Assembly (NCBI GenBank): GCA_021647205.1
Contig: JAKIVD010000020.1
Span: forward strand, 1-64,000
From: Bacteroidales bacterium
GTDB taxonomy: Bacteria > Bacteroidota > Bacteroidia > Bacteroidales > F082
Length of the DNA: 64,000 bases
Reading direction: 5' to 3'
The notes under the pieces are model-generated. The model made no database searches, was not told the origin of the DNA, and saw only the letters and a list, made by a program, of their open reading frames with translations. Shown in pieces: positions 1-7,899 of the stretch. A program made the position numbers and the translations under genes. Position 1 is the first letter of the stretch. Each line of letters begins with the position of its first letter.

Positions 1-116
1 TAATAGCTTTGATAATCAACTCTAAATCAGACTTAAACAGAAATATTGTCAGCTCGCAGCATTATTAAACCCATCTCATATCGACTTTTTGGTGTAATTT
101 TGAGTTTATGAATTAT

Positions 117-881
117 TCAGGCTAGATATCTTCTAGATAAAACAGTTGAGTTCTTTGACGAATCTAAAAGCAAGTAATGAGTAGGGCCTCCTCCATGATA
201 AGAATCATGAAGAAAATCTAACAGTTGATTAAATTCTGGATCAGTTAGTGAAATTCCAATAAAAAGAATGGATTTAGATGTGAATATTGATTGAAGAAGA
301 CTTCGGTAACCAGGTTCCCGATATAATGTTCTACGATAATCTTTTTGTGAAAGTATTAATGTGTTTACATCACGTTTTGCATCACCATGAGCTTTCAAAA
401 TAAAAAATCTTTCCTTCCAAAAGTTATTGGCAGCTTCTTTACTTTGAGAATAAGTAAATGTATTTGGATAATCGCCTTTTATCTTAATGTATGCCTTCTC
501 AATTAAATTATCGTAATTAATTGTCAATATTAAGTTGCTTTTTATTGAAACTAGAAGTTCATGATTCATTGTGGGTTGAATGTCGCTGTTAGCAAAATGT
601 TCCTCCATAAAAGTATAATACTGACTTCCCAATTCGATTTTCAACTCTTCTGCTAGAAACAAGAATTTAGAATTATCTTTTAATAGCTTGTTATACTCGA
701 TTATCTTGTCCTCTGAAATCCAGGGTTGCTTATTTGCATGGTCGATTAATAATTCTATCAATCTACCCCAGCTAGGATAGCCTGCCCCTTCAGAAAGACC
801 TGCCCCAACAAAAAAAATACTATAACCATTTTTAAAGTTGTCTATTACTTCATTTGGAATTTTATTGATCGTGAAAGCCAT
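117..881 (-). CDS. SIR2-family protein, probable NAD-consuming defence effector
   Basis: A 254-residue protein with the signatures of the SIR2-like (SIR2_2) fold. It has the nucleotide-binding GAGLS motif at residues 26-30, TINYDN at 120-125 (Asn122 and Asp124 are the usual catalytic pair), HGD at 165-167 with the catalytic-type His165, and a late FIGISLTDPEF stretch. Bacterial defence proteins of this class hydrolyse NAD+ when a phage is sensed. That activity is family knowledge; the role here is inferred. It is the last gene of a five-gene minus-strand operon and its start codon lies one base beyond the stop of the DUF262 gene, so the two are probably translationally coupled. No partner domain is fused to the C-terminus. 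The protein ends abruptly after SRRYLA at a TGA, and the same frame stays open for 26 codons beyond it, so the end may be shortened. Confidence 0.85.
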   Translation of the reverse strand: MAFTINKIPNEVIDNFKNGYSIFFVGAGLSEGAGYPSWGRLIELLIDHANKQPWISEDKIIEYNKLLKDNSKFLFLAEELKIELGSQYYTFMEEHFANSDIQPTMNHELLVSIKSNLILTINYDNLIEKAYIKIKGDYPNTFTYSQSKEAANNFWKERFFILKAHGDAKRDVNTLILSQKDYRRTLYREPGYRSLLQSIFTSKSILFIGISLTDPEFNQLLDFLHDSYHGGGPTHYLLLDSSKNSTVLSRRYLA

Positions 882-882
882 G

Positions 883-1932
883 TTATTTTGATAAATAAGT
901 GATTAATCTTTTCGATAAATAATTTTTACGTATTTTGATATTTTCCGTTAACGATCCACCATATTTGAATGCGAGTACATAATCATAGAGTTCTTTATCT
1001 TTCGTGGAAGTTTCTTCCTTATTGATAAGTGCCTTTGGGTCAGCTTGATTATTAATACGCTCCTTTTCAATAATATCGTATTCTTTTGCAAAACTCTTGT
1101 AGTTAATTGTTTCGTAATTATCAAACTCACTAAATAATAACCAAAAAAGATCAATAAAGTTAAATTTCTTATAAATACGATTCCTAGAAATTTCATCAAT
1201 CTCTTTCATATGATCTAATACAACTGAAATTTTCTTTTGTAATACAGTACTTAACTTAAAATTTTTATCGTAATAAAGTTTAAGTATTAAATTGGCTTTT
1301 AGGTCATCAGAATTATTATAAGCAATCAATGCAATAACATGTGAAAAATAATCTTGCCTTTTAAATCTACTTGGATTTATTTTTGAGTTGTCAAAAAAAA
1401 GATGATTTAGCGAAAAATTGTCAATATGTTTACCGATTTTACTAATTATAGCATTACGCTTTTCTGCAGGGACTAAACTAATGCCCTCTTGAAGTCTTCC
1501 AAATAGAGTTCTAATTTCATCTGGAGTCGCATTTTCAACTATTGCAATCGTGATAGGATAATTATCATAGAGCTGTTTTAATGATTCTGGTAGATCTTGA
1601 TTGTAAGTTTTTCCGCCAACTTTATATCCATTAATTACAGATAAATTTAACCCCTTATCCTTAAAGTCAGGTAATCTAACTGTATTATCAATAAATCCAA
1701 ATATTGTATTCAGTCTCTGTTGACCATCGGCTACCTCATATAAATATGCTTCATTTTCTAGTTTCCGTAAATAAATTTTTGGGATATCAATACCCCTAAG
1801 CATAGAATCAATCAAAAGGCTCTTTTTCTTAGGATTCCAAACATCACCTCTCTGATAATCAGGTTGCGAGTTTATTTTCTCTTTCATCTTATTAAGGTAT
1901 GAAACCTTCCATGTTGTAATCCTGACATTCAT
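883..1932 (-). CDS. DUF262 (ParB/GmrS-N-like) protein
   Basis: A 349-residue protein whose N-terminal third carries the DUF262 hallmarks: a YQRGDVW block near residue 24, a run where IP and IYL follow a short helix, and the DGQQR motif around residue 60. DUF262 belongs to the ParB/Srx-type nucleotide-binding fold and forms the NTPase/nuclease half of type IV restriction proteins such as GmrSD and BrxU. DndB of phosphorothioation systems has a related DGQHR motif. The C-terminal two thirds look helical and I do not recognise a domain there. I chose the ATG at 1932, ten bases past the PAPS-reductase stop. An upstream ATG at 2064 would add 44 residues that merely read through the end of the preceding gene in another frame. 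Part of the defence operon; probably a nuclease or sensor (inference). Confidence 0.85.
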   Translation of the reverse strand: MNVRITTWKVSYLNKMKEKINSQPDYQRGDVWNPKKKSLLIDSMLRGIDIPKIYLRKLENEAYLYEVADGQQRLNTIFGFIDNTVRLPDFKDKGLNLSVINGYKVGGKTYNQDLPESLKQLYDNYPITIAIVENATPDEIRTLFGRLQEGISLVPAEKRNAIISKIGKHIDNFSLNHLFFDNSKINPSRFKRQDYFSHVIALIAYNNSDDLKANLILKLYYDKNFKLSTVLQKKISVVLDHMKEIDEISRNRIYKKFNFIDLFWLLFSEFDNYETINYKSFAKEYDIIEKERINNQADPKALINKEETSTKDKELYDYVLAFKYGGSLTENIKIRKNYLSKRLITYLSK

Positions 1933-1942
1933 AATAATTCGA

Positions 1943-3082
1943 TTAAATAAAACAAGCCGAACACCCCACTCCCTCAGTTTCATCAAGTATATCAAGCAAA
2001 TAATCTGATTGTGCAGATTTTTCTTTGCCTGCTCTTTTAATGTGGTCAAGCTTAATTTGCTCAATACGCGAGGGATTGATTAATTCAGCTAATGATTCTT
2101 TTTGGTTCCATGTAAAGCCTTCTTTTTTATTTTCGTATTGCATGGCTTGCTTAAAACGATCCGGATGTTGCTCGTATAACCAAATCCATTCTATTTTTTG
2201 CTGGAAAAAACAAAAATAACAACCTGAACGGCTTCGGGCATATTCACCTGTTAAGCCGTTTACTTTAAATTCTTTCTTTTGATAATAGTCTGGTACTCCA
2301 ACACCGCTTTCTTCCAATATCCTGAAAATGTCGTCTCGTACTAAAACATCCTCATTTTCTAATAATGCAAAATCCACCTCGTTTGCAAGCGGATAATTTG
2401 TTTCTTTCAGATAATTGAAAACCACTTTATTGAAAGCAACTACGTCTATATTTAATAAACGATCAAGTCTTTCTTTTCGATTCCGTTTTGTAGCCTCTTT
2501 ATTTTTGTAATCGTATTGTGTAGGTTCAAGTACAATATTTACAGACCTGTCAAGTAAATTTCCATTCAGTTGTCCGCTGTAAAAATCTGCAATGGCACTT
2601 CTATTCTTAAAATCCAGAATCTTATTAATGACATCTACGCTCCAAATATTTTTCCTAAAAGGAAAAATAGATTGAATATTTGATTGCCTGGAAATATATC
2701 CTTCCCGGTCTTCGTCTCCTCTAATTCCAACGTAGGAAATGGACGGTTTGTCATCCACAAACTCTTCAAAAGGGAGTAATTTCATCATGGCCGTACACCA
2801 CCTGGCTTGTGTAGAAGGCAAATATCCACGAAAGGCGTCGAAGTAAAAGTCAAAAGGATTTTTGCCAGCCTGTTCAGGCTCTTCAGCAGTTAACTTTACT
2901 ATTTTCTTACCAAGGTATAATTCAATGTTTTTAACAAGCTGGTATGTCTCGTCCAGTTCTTTTCCTGTATCACAAAAATAATAGGTAATAGGTAAATTAG
3001 GATACTTATCGTATAAATAAATAGCAAGCGCAGCACTGTCCTTTCCGCCTGATATACCCATAAGATGTTTAATTTTACTCAT
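1943..3082 (-). CDS. DndC-like PAPS reductase / ATP pyrophosphatase family protein
   Basis: A 379-residue member of the adenine-nucleotide alpha-hydrolase (PP-loop) superfamily. The SGGKDS PP-loop is at residues 11-16 and binds ATP pyrophosphate in this family. Cys96 (in RWCTAMMK), Cys288 and Cys291 (CYFC) and Cys374/Cys377 near the C-terminus could hold an Fe-S cluster, as in DndC, which activates DNA for sulfur insertion. Homologues also occur as BrxP in type 4 BREX and in assimilatory sulfate reduction. The length and the extra C-terminal cysteines favour the DNA-modification type over sulfate assimilation, and no cys genes are nearby. The start overlaps the 3' end of the ATPase gene by 8 bases, indicating coupling. 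No cysteine desulfurase (DndA) is encoded in the window, so sulfur donation would need a host IscS-type enzyme. The DNA-modification role is an inference from context. Confidence 0.85.
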   Translation of the reverse strand: MSKIKHLMGISGGKDSAALAIYLYDKYPNLPITYYFCDTGKELDETYQLVKNIELYLGKKIVKLTAEEPEQAGKNPFDFYFDAFRGYLPSTQARWCTAMMKLLPFEEFVDDKPSISYVGIRGDEDREGYISRQSNIQSIFPFRKNIWSVDVINKILDFKNRSAIADFYSGQLNGNLLDRSVNIVLEPTQYDYKNKEATKRNRKERLDRLLNIDVVAFNKVVFNYLKETNYPLANEVDFALLENEDVLVRDDIFRILEESGVGVPDYYQKKEFKVNGLTGEYARSRSGCYFCFFQQKIEWIWLYEQHPDRFKQAMQYENKKEGFTWNQKESLAELINPSRIEQIKLDHIKRAGKEKSAQSDYLLDILDETEGVGCSACFI

Positions 3083-6000
3083 CGGATAGTTTTTCTTTAA
3101 GCAGTTTAGTTAATACGGCAATACTAAGCTTTTCTTTTAGGAGGAGCTTGTCTTTTATTTCTTTCACTAACTGATCAAATTCTTTTGTCTCCGGAATTTG
3201 AATAAGATTTGTTTTTAGTCCCTCTACAGTTGTTGTTATTTCCAGCTTTATTAAGTCATTTTTATCATTGGTGTTTTCCAAGTAAATATCACGCAGATTA
3301 TCAAGTTCTTTCACCAAAAATACTAATTTATCCTTTAAAATTTGTTCTTCTTCGTCTGAAATTTGATCCAATGGTTTACCAATAACTGCTTGTGATATTG
3401 ATGCCAACCAACTATCACGGTCATTCAAAGGTGAATTAATCCTTTGAATAAATACTTTATGGTGTCGTAGTAACTGATGCTCTTTAATTGAGGAAAAACG
3501 GATTTTCAGGTTTTCTTTGTAATCTGGGAATCTTATATCACTATTAATTATTTCACGAGTTACGAATGCTTCTATACGGTTTAAGAGTTCGGGATAGGCA
3601 TATTTAATATCTTCAATTGCACTATTTAAGTTTATCGCAAATCCTGACAGCGCTTCTTCCGATTTTGCTAATTGATCAAGACTTAGTTTTAGTGCATTTG
3701 GAAAATCTTCAAAAAAGATTTTTTCAGGGTCTTTTGCATTAACAATTGCTTTTCGCAAAGAAAGCGCCTCTTCCGATAAGTGTTTTGTGTTTTTTGCATA
3801 ATCAGGTAAGTTTTTGTAGAATGTTAAAAAAGGCCTGATACTCTCAATAAAAACACTATTTGTTAGATCTGCTTTATCGTTTAAGTTTAAGAACTCCCGG
3901 TATTTATTGAATATTTTTAAGCGTATTTCTGATATTTCAAAAGACTTTAATTCAAAATATTGAGGATTTCTAGTTATTTCATAAAGTTTGGTCTCATTAA
4001 TGAAAGGTACATACGTTCCTTTATCATAAAGTGCGTAGTCGCCTCGTTTTATAAATAAGAAAATTGGAATCCAAAAATCAATAAGACCTTGTTTAAGTTT
4101 GAATGGTTTTTGTTTAAGGATTTGTATCAAATCCATTATTCTTTTTCGTTCAATTTTAGCATCTTCTAAAAATGATTCGCATTCATTCCAGACAGAAATA
4201 AACGATGATTCTTCTTTTGGCTTTCCTAATTCATAACCATCTTTTGAAGGACGGTGAATGTTATTTTCCTTTAGTAAACTAAAATATATCGTTTTCTCAG
4301 CAGGAAACTTATATTCTTCAAAACCAAGGTCCTGCTTATCCCAATTCTCAACAATTGCTTTAAATAGATTTTTACGAGCAGAACTGATACTGCCAAAAAT
4401 CTTATTCTTGTTAAGTAGTTCATTTTTATAAATAGGGGTACTGGAGTAGACTGTTTCGCAAACTCCCGAAAGAAATCGGTTAAAGGATTTTTTGTTCGGG
4501 ATTATTCTTTTCTCACCTTGAAAATACCAGTCTATTTTATTAGAAAATAAATTTGAAAGGACGTAATGATTTAATAGTTTTTCTTGATGTTTTAGAATCT
4601 CGTTGAGTTCTTTTATTGCTACTCTATCTTCCTGGTTTTCTTGTATTACAATTTCTGTTTTCTCAATTTCAAAAAGAAGGTTTTTAATCTGCTTTGTATT
4701 CGTATAAGATCCAAATATAATTGCTTCTTCTATATTATTTGAAAAGTCTTTTAAATCGTTTTCCGCTAATTGTTCACTGAAAACCAGATTGATGTATCCG
4801 TCAATACTTCCTTCTGGCGTTTTAATTTGTGGTTTTTCGCTTAATAAAAACTCGAAATTGCGGGGTGTTCCTTTTGAATAAGTAATATACTTTGCAGTAA
4901 TAAGGGGGAAGTCAAAATACTCATTTAGTTTTCCAACAATATCTAAAACCTTTTCGGTCTTTTGTTCAGCATAAAGGAGTGCAGCTTCGATATCAAGGTC
5001 AGTTCCTTCCACGAGTTTAAACGATTGATTGAATCGGGTAAATGAAATAATTTTATATTTCACCAACTCTGAAATAAGTTCAATTGTATCATCAATTCCA
5101 TAAACAATTTTACAATATTGGACTAAAAATGCTTCGTTGATTTTAGCTCCCTTACTGCTAAAAAGGTTGAGCAGTCCGATGGTTGTTATAATTAACCTAA
5201 CTCGCGAAAAGTCTTTATTAAGTGAAGTTTCAGCTCTTTCTAATGCAGATCGTATTCCTGACCAGTTTGCAAAGTGGGGATTATTTTTAGAATTTAGAAA
5301 TGTAAAGAAATTATAATGTAAATATTCATAAACATTATGAAGTGTATAAAAAGAATTTCCATTCTGAATCCAGTCTTTAATACTATAATGGTCAGCACTT
5401 TGCAAGAAAGTAAAAAGTGAGCGTTCATTTTGACCATATTTCTGGAGAGCGATTGCTAATGCACTTGCTGAAAAAATTTCTAAGGGAAATAATTTACCGT
5501 CAATTTTTGCTATAAAGTCATCACTGAAACTAAAGGCATATGCTTTTTTATTTAATGCGATTAAAGTTTCAGATTTGTTGTTTAAGTCTTTCTGGTTAAC
5601 ATCTGAATTAAGACGTTCAGCGGCAAGTAGCAACAACTGTTCAACAGGTTCGTTAAAAGTTACTTCTTTCAACCTGCCTTTAACTTTTAACCATTCTTTT
5701 TTTTGCGCTTCAACTAGTATGTTTGAATATCCTTCAAAACTTTGGTGTACTGTTGATATGAATAGAATGTTCCTGTTCTTATCATCAGCAAACTCAGCCA
5801 ATTGTTGGATGAAGTAAAGCTCTTTTTCCGGTTGATGACTGGCTGCAAACTCAAGGTATTTTCCAAGTTCATCAATTACAATAACCAATAAACCATCTTT
5901 AATGCCAACTTTCTCATATTCTTGATAGATTGCATCAAGAATTTTTTGATTACCTGCAAGGTTATTCTCAACATTTAATTGTTCTGAAAAGCTGTTAATA

Positions 6001-6287
6001 ATAGATTGAAACTCTCCTATAAAATTTAAGAACCGAATTTTTTTAAATTTCTCAATAAATCCAATATCAAAATATTTATTTCGTCCTCTTAAGGTTTGCT
6101 CAAATGCCCATAAAAAGGAAGACTTGCCAGTTCCATATGAACCTATCATATTAAAGGAATGAAAACCCTGTACAAAATCATTTGCAATTTGTTTTGCAAT
6201 TTTTTCTGCATTTGGAGTAACCAAATATTTAAGGGTTTTGTCGGAATCCCTGATAATATTTATTGATGGTGAATAGGTAGTTTCCAT
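3075..6287 (-). CDS. Large P-loop ATPase of the DUF4007/PAPS-reductase defence operon
   Basis: A 1070-residue protein with an N-terminal AAA/STAND-like ATPase region. The Walker A motif GSYGTGKSS is at residues 49-57 and the Walker B at about 133-140, ending in Asp139-Glu140 followed by LGKYLEF. A sensor-like FISTVHQSF segment follows. The remaining 800 residues are charged, mostly helical and without a motif I can name. Size and motif layout resemble BrxC/PglY of BREX and the large ATPases that accompany DndC-like proteins, rather than the SMC-type DndD, whose long coiled coil is not obvious here. It begins immediately after the DUF4007 stop codon with no intervening base and overlaps the PAPS-reductase gene by 8 bases, so the three are one translational unit. 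It probably powers DNA loading, scanning or modification (inference). Confidence 0.8.
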   Translation of the reverse strand: METTYSPSINIIRDSDKTLKYLVTPNAEKIAKQIANDFVQGFHSFNMIGSYGTGKSSFLWAFEQTLRGRNKYFDIGFIEKFKKIRFLNFIGEFQSIINSFSEQLNVENNLAGNQKILDAIYQEYEKVGIKDGLLVIVIDELGKYLEFAASHQPEKELYFIQQLAEFADDKNRNILFISTVHQSFEGYSNILVEAQKKEWLKVKGRLKEVTFNEPVEQLLLLAAERLNSDVNQKDLNNKSETLIALNKKAYAFSFSDDFIAKIDGKLFPLEIFSASALAIALQKYGQNERSLFTFLQSADHYSIKDWIQNGNSFYTLHNVYEYLHYNFFTFLNSKNNPHFANWSGIRSALERAETSLNKDFSRVRLIITTIGLLNLFSSKGAKINEAFLVQYCKIVYGIDDTIELISELVKYKIISFTRFNQSFKLVEGTDLDIEAALLYAEQKTEKVLDIVGKLNEYFDFPLITAKYITYSKGTPRNFEFLLSEKPQIKTPEGSIDGYINLVFSEQLAENDLKDFSNNIEEAIIFGSYTNTKQIKNLLFEIEKTEIVIQENQEDRVAIKELNEILKHQEKLLNHYVLSNLFSNKIDWYFQGEKRIIPNKKSFNRFLSGVCETVYSSTPIYKNELLNKNKIFGSISSARKNLFKAIVENWDKQDLGFEEYKFPAEKTIYFSLLKENNIHRPSKDGYELGKPKEESSFISVWNECESFLEDAKIERKRIMDLIQILKQKPFKLKQGLIDFWIPIFLFIKRGDYALYDKGTYVPFINETKLYEITRNPQYFELKSFEISEIRLKIFNKYREFLNLNDKADLTNSVFIESIRPFLTFYKNLPDYAKNTKHLSEEALSLRKAIVNAKDPEKIFFEDFPNALKLSLDQLAKSEEALSGFAINLNSAIEDIKYAYPELLNRIEAFVTREIINSDIRFPDYKENLKIRFSSIKEHQLLRHHKVFIQRINSPLNDRDSWLASISQAVIGKPLDQISDEEEQILKDKLVFLVKELDNLRDIYLENTNDKNDLIKLEITTTVEGLKTNLIQIPETKEFDQLVKEIKDKLLLKEKLSIAVLTKLLKEKLSDE

Positions 6288-7169
6288 TTAATTGGTTCCT
6301 TGATAATATTTTTCTAATATACTAAATGGGTTCTTTGGTTTATTCTTAAACTGTAACTCTTTAACCAGTGCGTCGTTGTTAAAAAAAACGAGTTCAGGAA
6401 ATAGCTCAGTAATTTTTTGTAGATGCTTGATCAATCCTTCCTTATTCAAAGCAAATATTCTACCAACACTATTGCTGCTCAAATACAGTGAGTCAAAACT
6501 AATTGACTCTCCATATTCAGGATTAGAAAGAATAAAAAAGAAAATCACAGGAGATGGTATTTCCGGTCGGTCTGCATTCACAACTTGATAAAAAGTCCTC
6601 GTCTTTTCTTTTCCCTGATATATAGACTTATCCTTTTTTTCATGTACTAGATTTAATTCCGATAGAAAACCGGAGTAACCATCCTCGATATCTTTTGACA
6701 AATCATTTAGATAAGTTCGTGTAAAAACTGAAAAATCATCTCTAAGTGTTCTGGCATTAAACTTTCCTTTTTCAGATTCAATAAATGAGTAAAACTGCTC
6801 TTTTGAAAACTCTGGTTTTTTAATACGAAGCTCATTAAAAATTAATTGAAAGATAGAGGCATATTCTTTTCGAGATAATTGATAATGGAGTATCCATAAA
6901 CTTGCTTCGTCTTCCAGAAATGGATCCCAACCATTATCGCTCAATAGATTCTCCCCCAATGCGGTAATTTTATCTTTGTCATCAAGCACATCAAATGCTC
7001 TCAACCAATATCGTATGGAAGAAACCATATTTTTTCCGACACCTAAATCAACTACAGCGTCTGGAGAATTAAAACTTTTAGTTGATTTTACAAAATCAAA
7101 ACCTTTTTTTAGCCAATAATGACGGCAAGGAAACGAATCGTGGCCTGAAAAAGTTAGCTTATTTTTCAT
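6288..7169 (-). CDS. DUF4007 family protein, first gene of the defence operon
   Basis: A 293-residue protein recognised by its conserved N-terminus: FSGHDSFPCRHYWLKKG at residues 7-23, then DAVVDLGVGKNMVSSIRYW around 38-56, and a C-terminal NPFSILEKYY element. These are the characteristic blocks of DUF4007. The molecular function is unknown. From memory the family is repeatedly found beside DndC-like and large ATPase genes in defence islands and is likely a DNA-binding or specificity component; that role is inference. It is the promoter-proximal gene of the operon, and a TAnnTTTG box lies 28 bases upstream of its ATG. The following ATPase gene starts on the very next base after its stop. The surrounding DNA is AT-rich relative to the genes after 7.3 kb. 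Confidence 0.85.
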   Translation of the reverse strand: MKNKLTFSGHDSFPCRHYWLKKGFDFVKSTKSFNSPDAVVDLGVGKNMVSSIRYWLRAFDVLDDKDKITALGENLLSDNGWDPFLEDEASLWILHYQLSRKEYASIFQLIFNELRIKKPEFSKEQFYSFIESEKGKFNARTLRDDFSVFTRTYLNDLSKDIEDGYSGFLSELNLVHEKKDKSIYQGKEKTRTFYQVVNADRPEIPSPVIFFFILSNPEYGESISFDSLYLSSNSVGRIFALNKEGLIKHLQKITELFPELVFFNNDALVKELQFKNKPKNPFSILEKYYQGTN

Positions 7170-7196
7170 TGTAAATTTCGTGAATCAAACTTTGAA

Positions 7197-7204
7197 CAAA
7201 AGTA
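7197..7204 (-). promoter_or_regulatory. -7 element for the DUF4007 operon
   Basis: Read on the minus strand this octamer is TACTTTTG, a full match to the Bacteroidota TAnnTTTG box, 28 bases before the DUF4007 start codon. A TTTG -33 element is not evident at the usual 19-base distance, so only half of the promoter is supported. Confidence 0.4.
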
Positions 7205-7302
7205 AGTAATAGAATTGATGCTAAGTCGAATAATTTACAGTGCATATATTTATTAATATTGTCGCAAGTAAGCTTCGAACAACAATAAACATTTGTATTG
7301 TA

Positions 7303-7530
7303 ATGCAAACCATCCAACCCGACAATACCCAGCTCCTGCAATTACTGGAATACAAAATGCCTTTTGGAAAATTCAAGGGCCGGTTTTTGATTGACATTCC
7401 CGAACCCTATTTGGTGTGGATGAACCGCCAGGGATTCCCCAAAGGAAAACTGGGTGATTTGCTGCGCCTGACCTACGAAATAAAATTGAACGGACTGGAA
7501 GGAATGGTGAAGAAGATTCGGGAGAAGTAG
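7303..7530 (+). CDS. DUF3820 family protein
   Basis: A small 75-residue protein with the DUF3820 signature: MPFGKFKGRFLIDIPEPYL at about residues 19-37, then GFPKGKLGDLL and a helical tail. The family is widespread in bacteria as a stand-alone small protein of unknown biochemical function. I start it at the ATG at 7303; the frame is open 21 codons further upstream but those residues are not family-like. It is transcribed away from the defence operon. Base composition rises from here on, so it may be the first gene of the ordinary chromosome. The 16-bp tandem repeat begins 12 bases after its stop codon. Confidence 0.75.
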   Translation: MQTIQPDNTQLLQLLEYKMPFGKFKGRFLIDIPEPYLVWMNRQGFPKGKLGDLLRLTYEIKLNGLEGMVKKIREK

Positions 7531-7542
7531 CTTGGATGGGTT

Positions 7543-7622
7543 GACTGTTGGATGGTTGGACTGTTGGATGGTTGGACTGTTGGATGGTTGGACTGTTGGA
7601 TGGTTTGACTGTTGGATGGTTG
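7543..7622 (+). repeat. 16-bp tandem repeat, five units
   Basis: Five head-to-tail copies of GACTGTTGGATGGTTG (7543-7558, 7559-7574, 7575-7590, 7591-7606, 7607-7622). Only the last base of the fourth copy differs. There are no spacers, so it is not a CRISPR. The reverse complement of a closely related 16-mer, differing at two positions, forms the array at 13411-13464. Confidence 0.9.
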
Positions 7623-7639
7623 TTGTGACATGCTGAAAA

Positions 7640-7845
7640 CGGAAGAAGGGACTGCCGAAACAAAGAGGGAACGTCCCCCGCAGCAGGGATAGCAGCGGCA
7701 GCCGGGCGCAGTGGCGGCTGTTGTTTTTGCGGGACGGTGGCGGCTGATCCCGATTCCTCGGGAAAAGCCCCCGCACGGCCCTGCAAAACACAGCTGCCAC
7801 AAGCACGCTAAAGCGGATAGCCCGCCCGGCTGCCATGAAAATAAT
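7640..7845. other. GC-rich intergenic block with stem-loops, possible structured element
   Basis: The stretch between the 16-bp repeat and trkA is markedly GC-rich and encodes nothing recognisable. It contains GGGAACGTCCC (7667-7677), GGGATAGCAGCGG (7686-7698), a hairpin with stem CCCGA/TCGGG and loop TTCC (7749-7762), and AGCGGATAGCCCG (7812-7824). From memory, the pair of motifs resembling GGGAT(A/T)GCAGCGG and AGCGGATAGCCCG recurs in intergenic regions of many Bacteroidota genomes with no assigned function. Overlapping open frames on both strands are low-complexity and look non-coding. Confidence 0.5.
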
Positions 7846-7899
7846 ACAGGTCTTGTTTATCCAGAATTTTTACTTTTACCTTTTCAAATTAAAAACCCA

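Noticed and set aside
1933-2064. 44-codon N-terminal extension of the DUF262 protein
   Set aside because: It overlaps the end of the PAPS-reductase gene in another frame and carries no conserved residues; the ATG at 1932 is next to the previous stop codon.
1943-3082. PAPS reductase as an assimilatory sulfate reduction enzyme
   Set aside because: No cys genes nearby, the protein is longer than CysH and carries additional C-terminal cysteines, and it is tightly coupled to an ATPase and DUF4007 gene.
7159-7341. 60-codon minus-strand frame upstream of DUF4007
   Set aside because: Overlaps the DUF4007 start and is antisense to the DUF3820 gene; no family similarity and it would displace the promoter box.
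7543-7622. Possible CRISPR array
   Set aside because: Units are contiguous with no spacers, too short, and no cas genes are nearby.
7342-7836. Several overlapping minus-strand open frames of 109-164 codons across the 16-bp repeat and GC-rich block
   Set aside because: They translate the tandem repeat (runs of HPTVQPSN-type units) and antisense of the DUF3820 gene; no domain, signal or conserved pattern.
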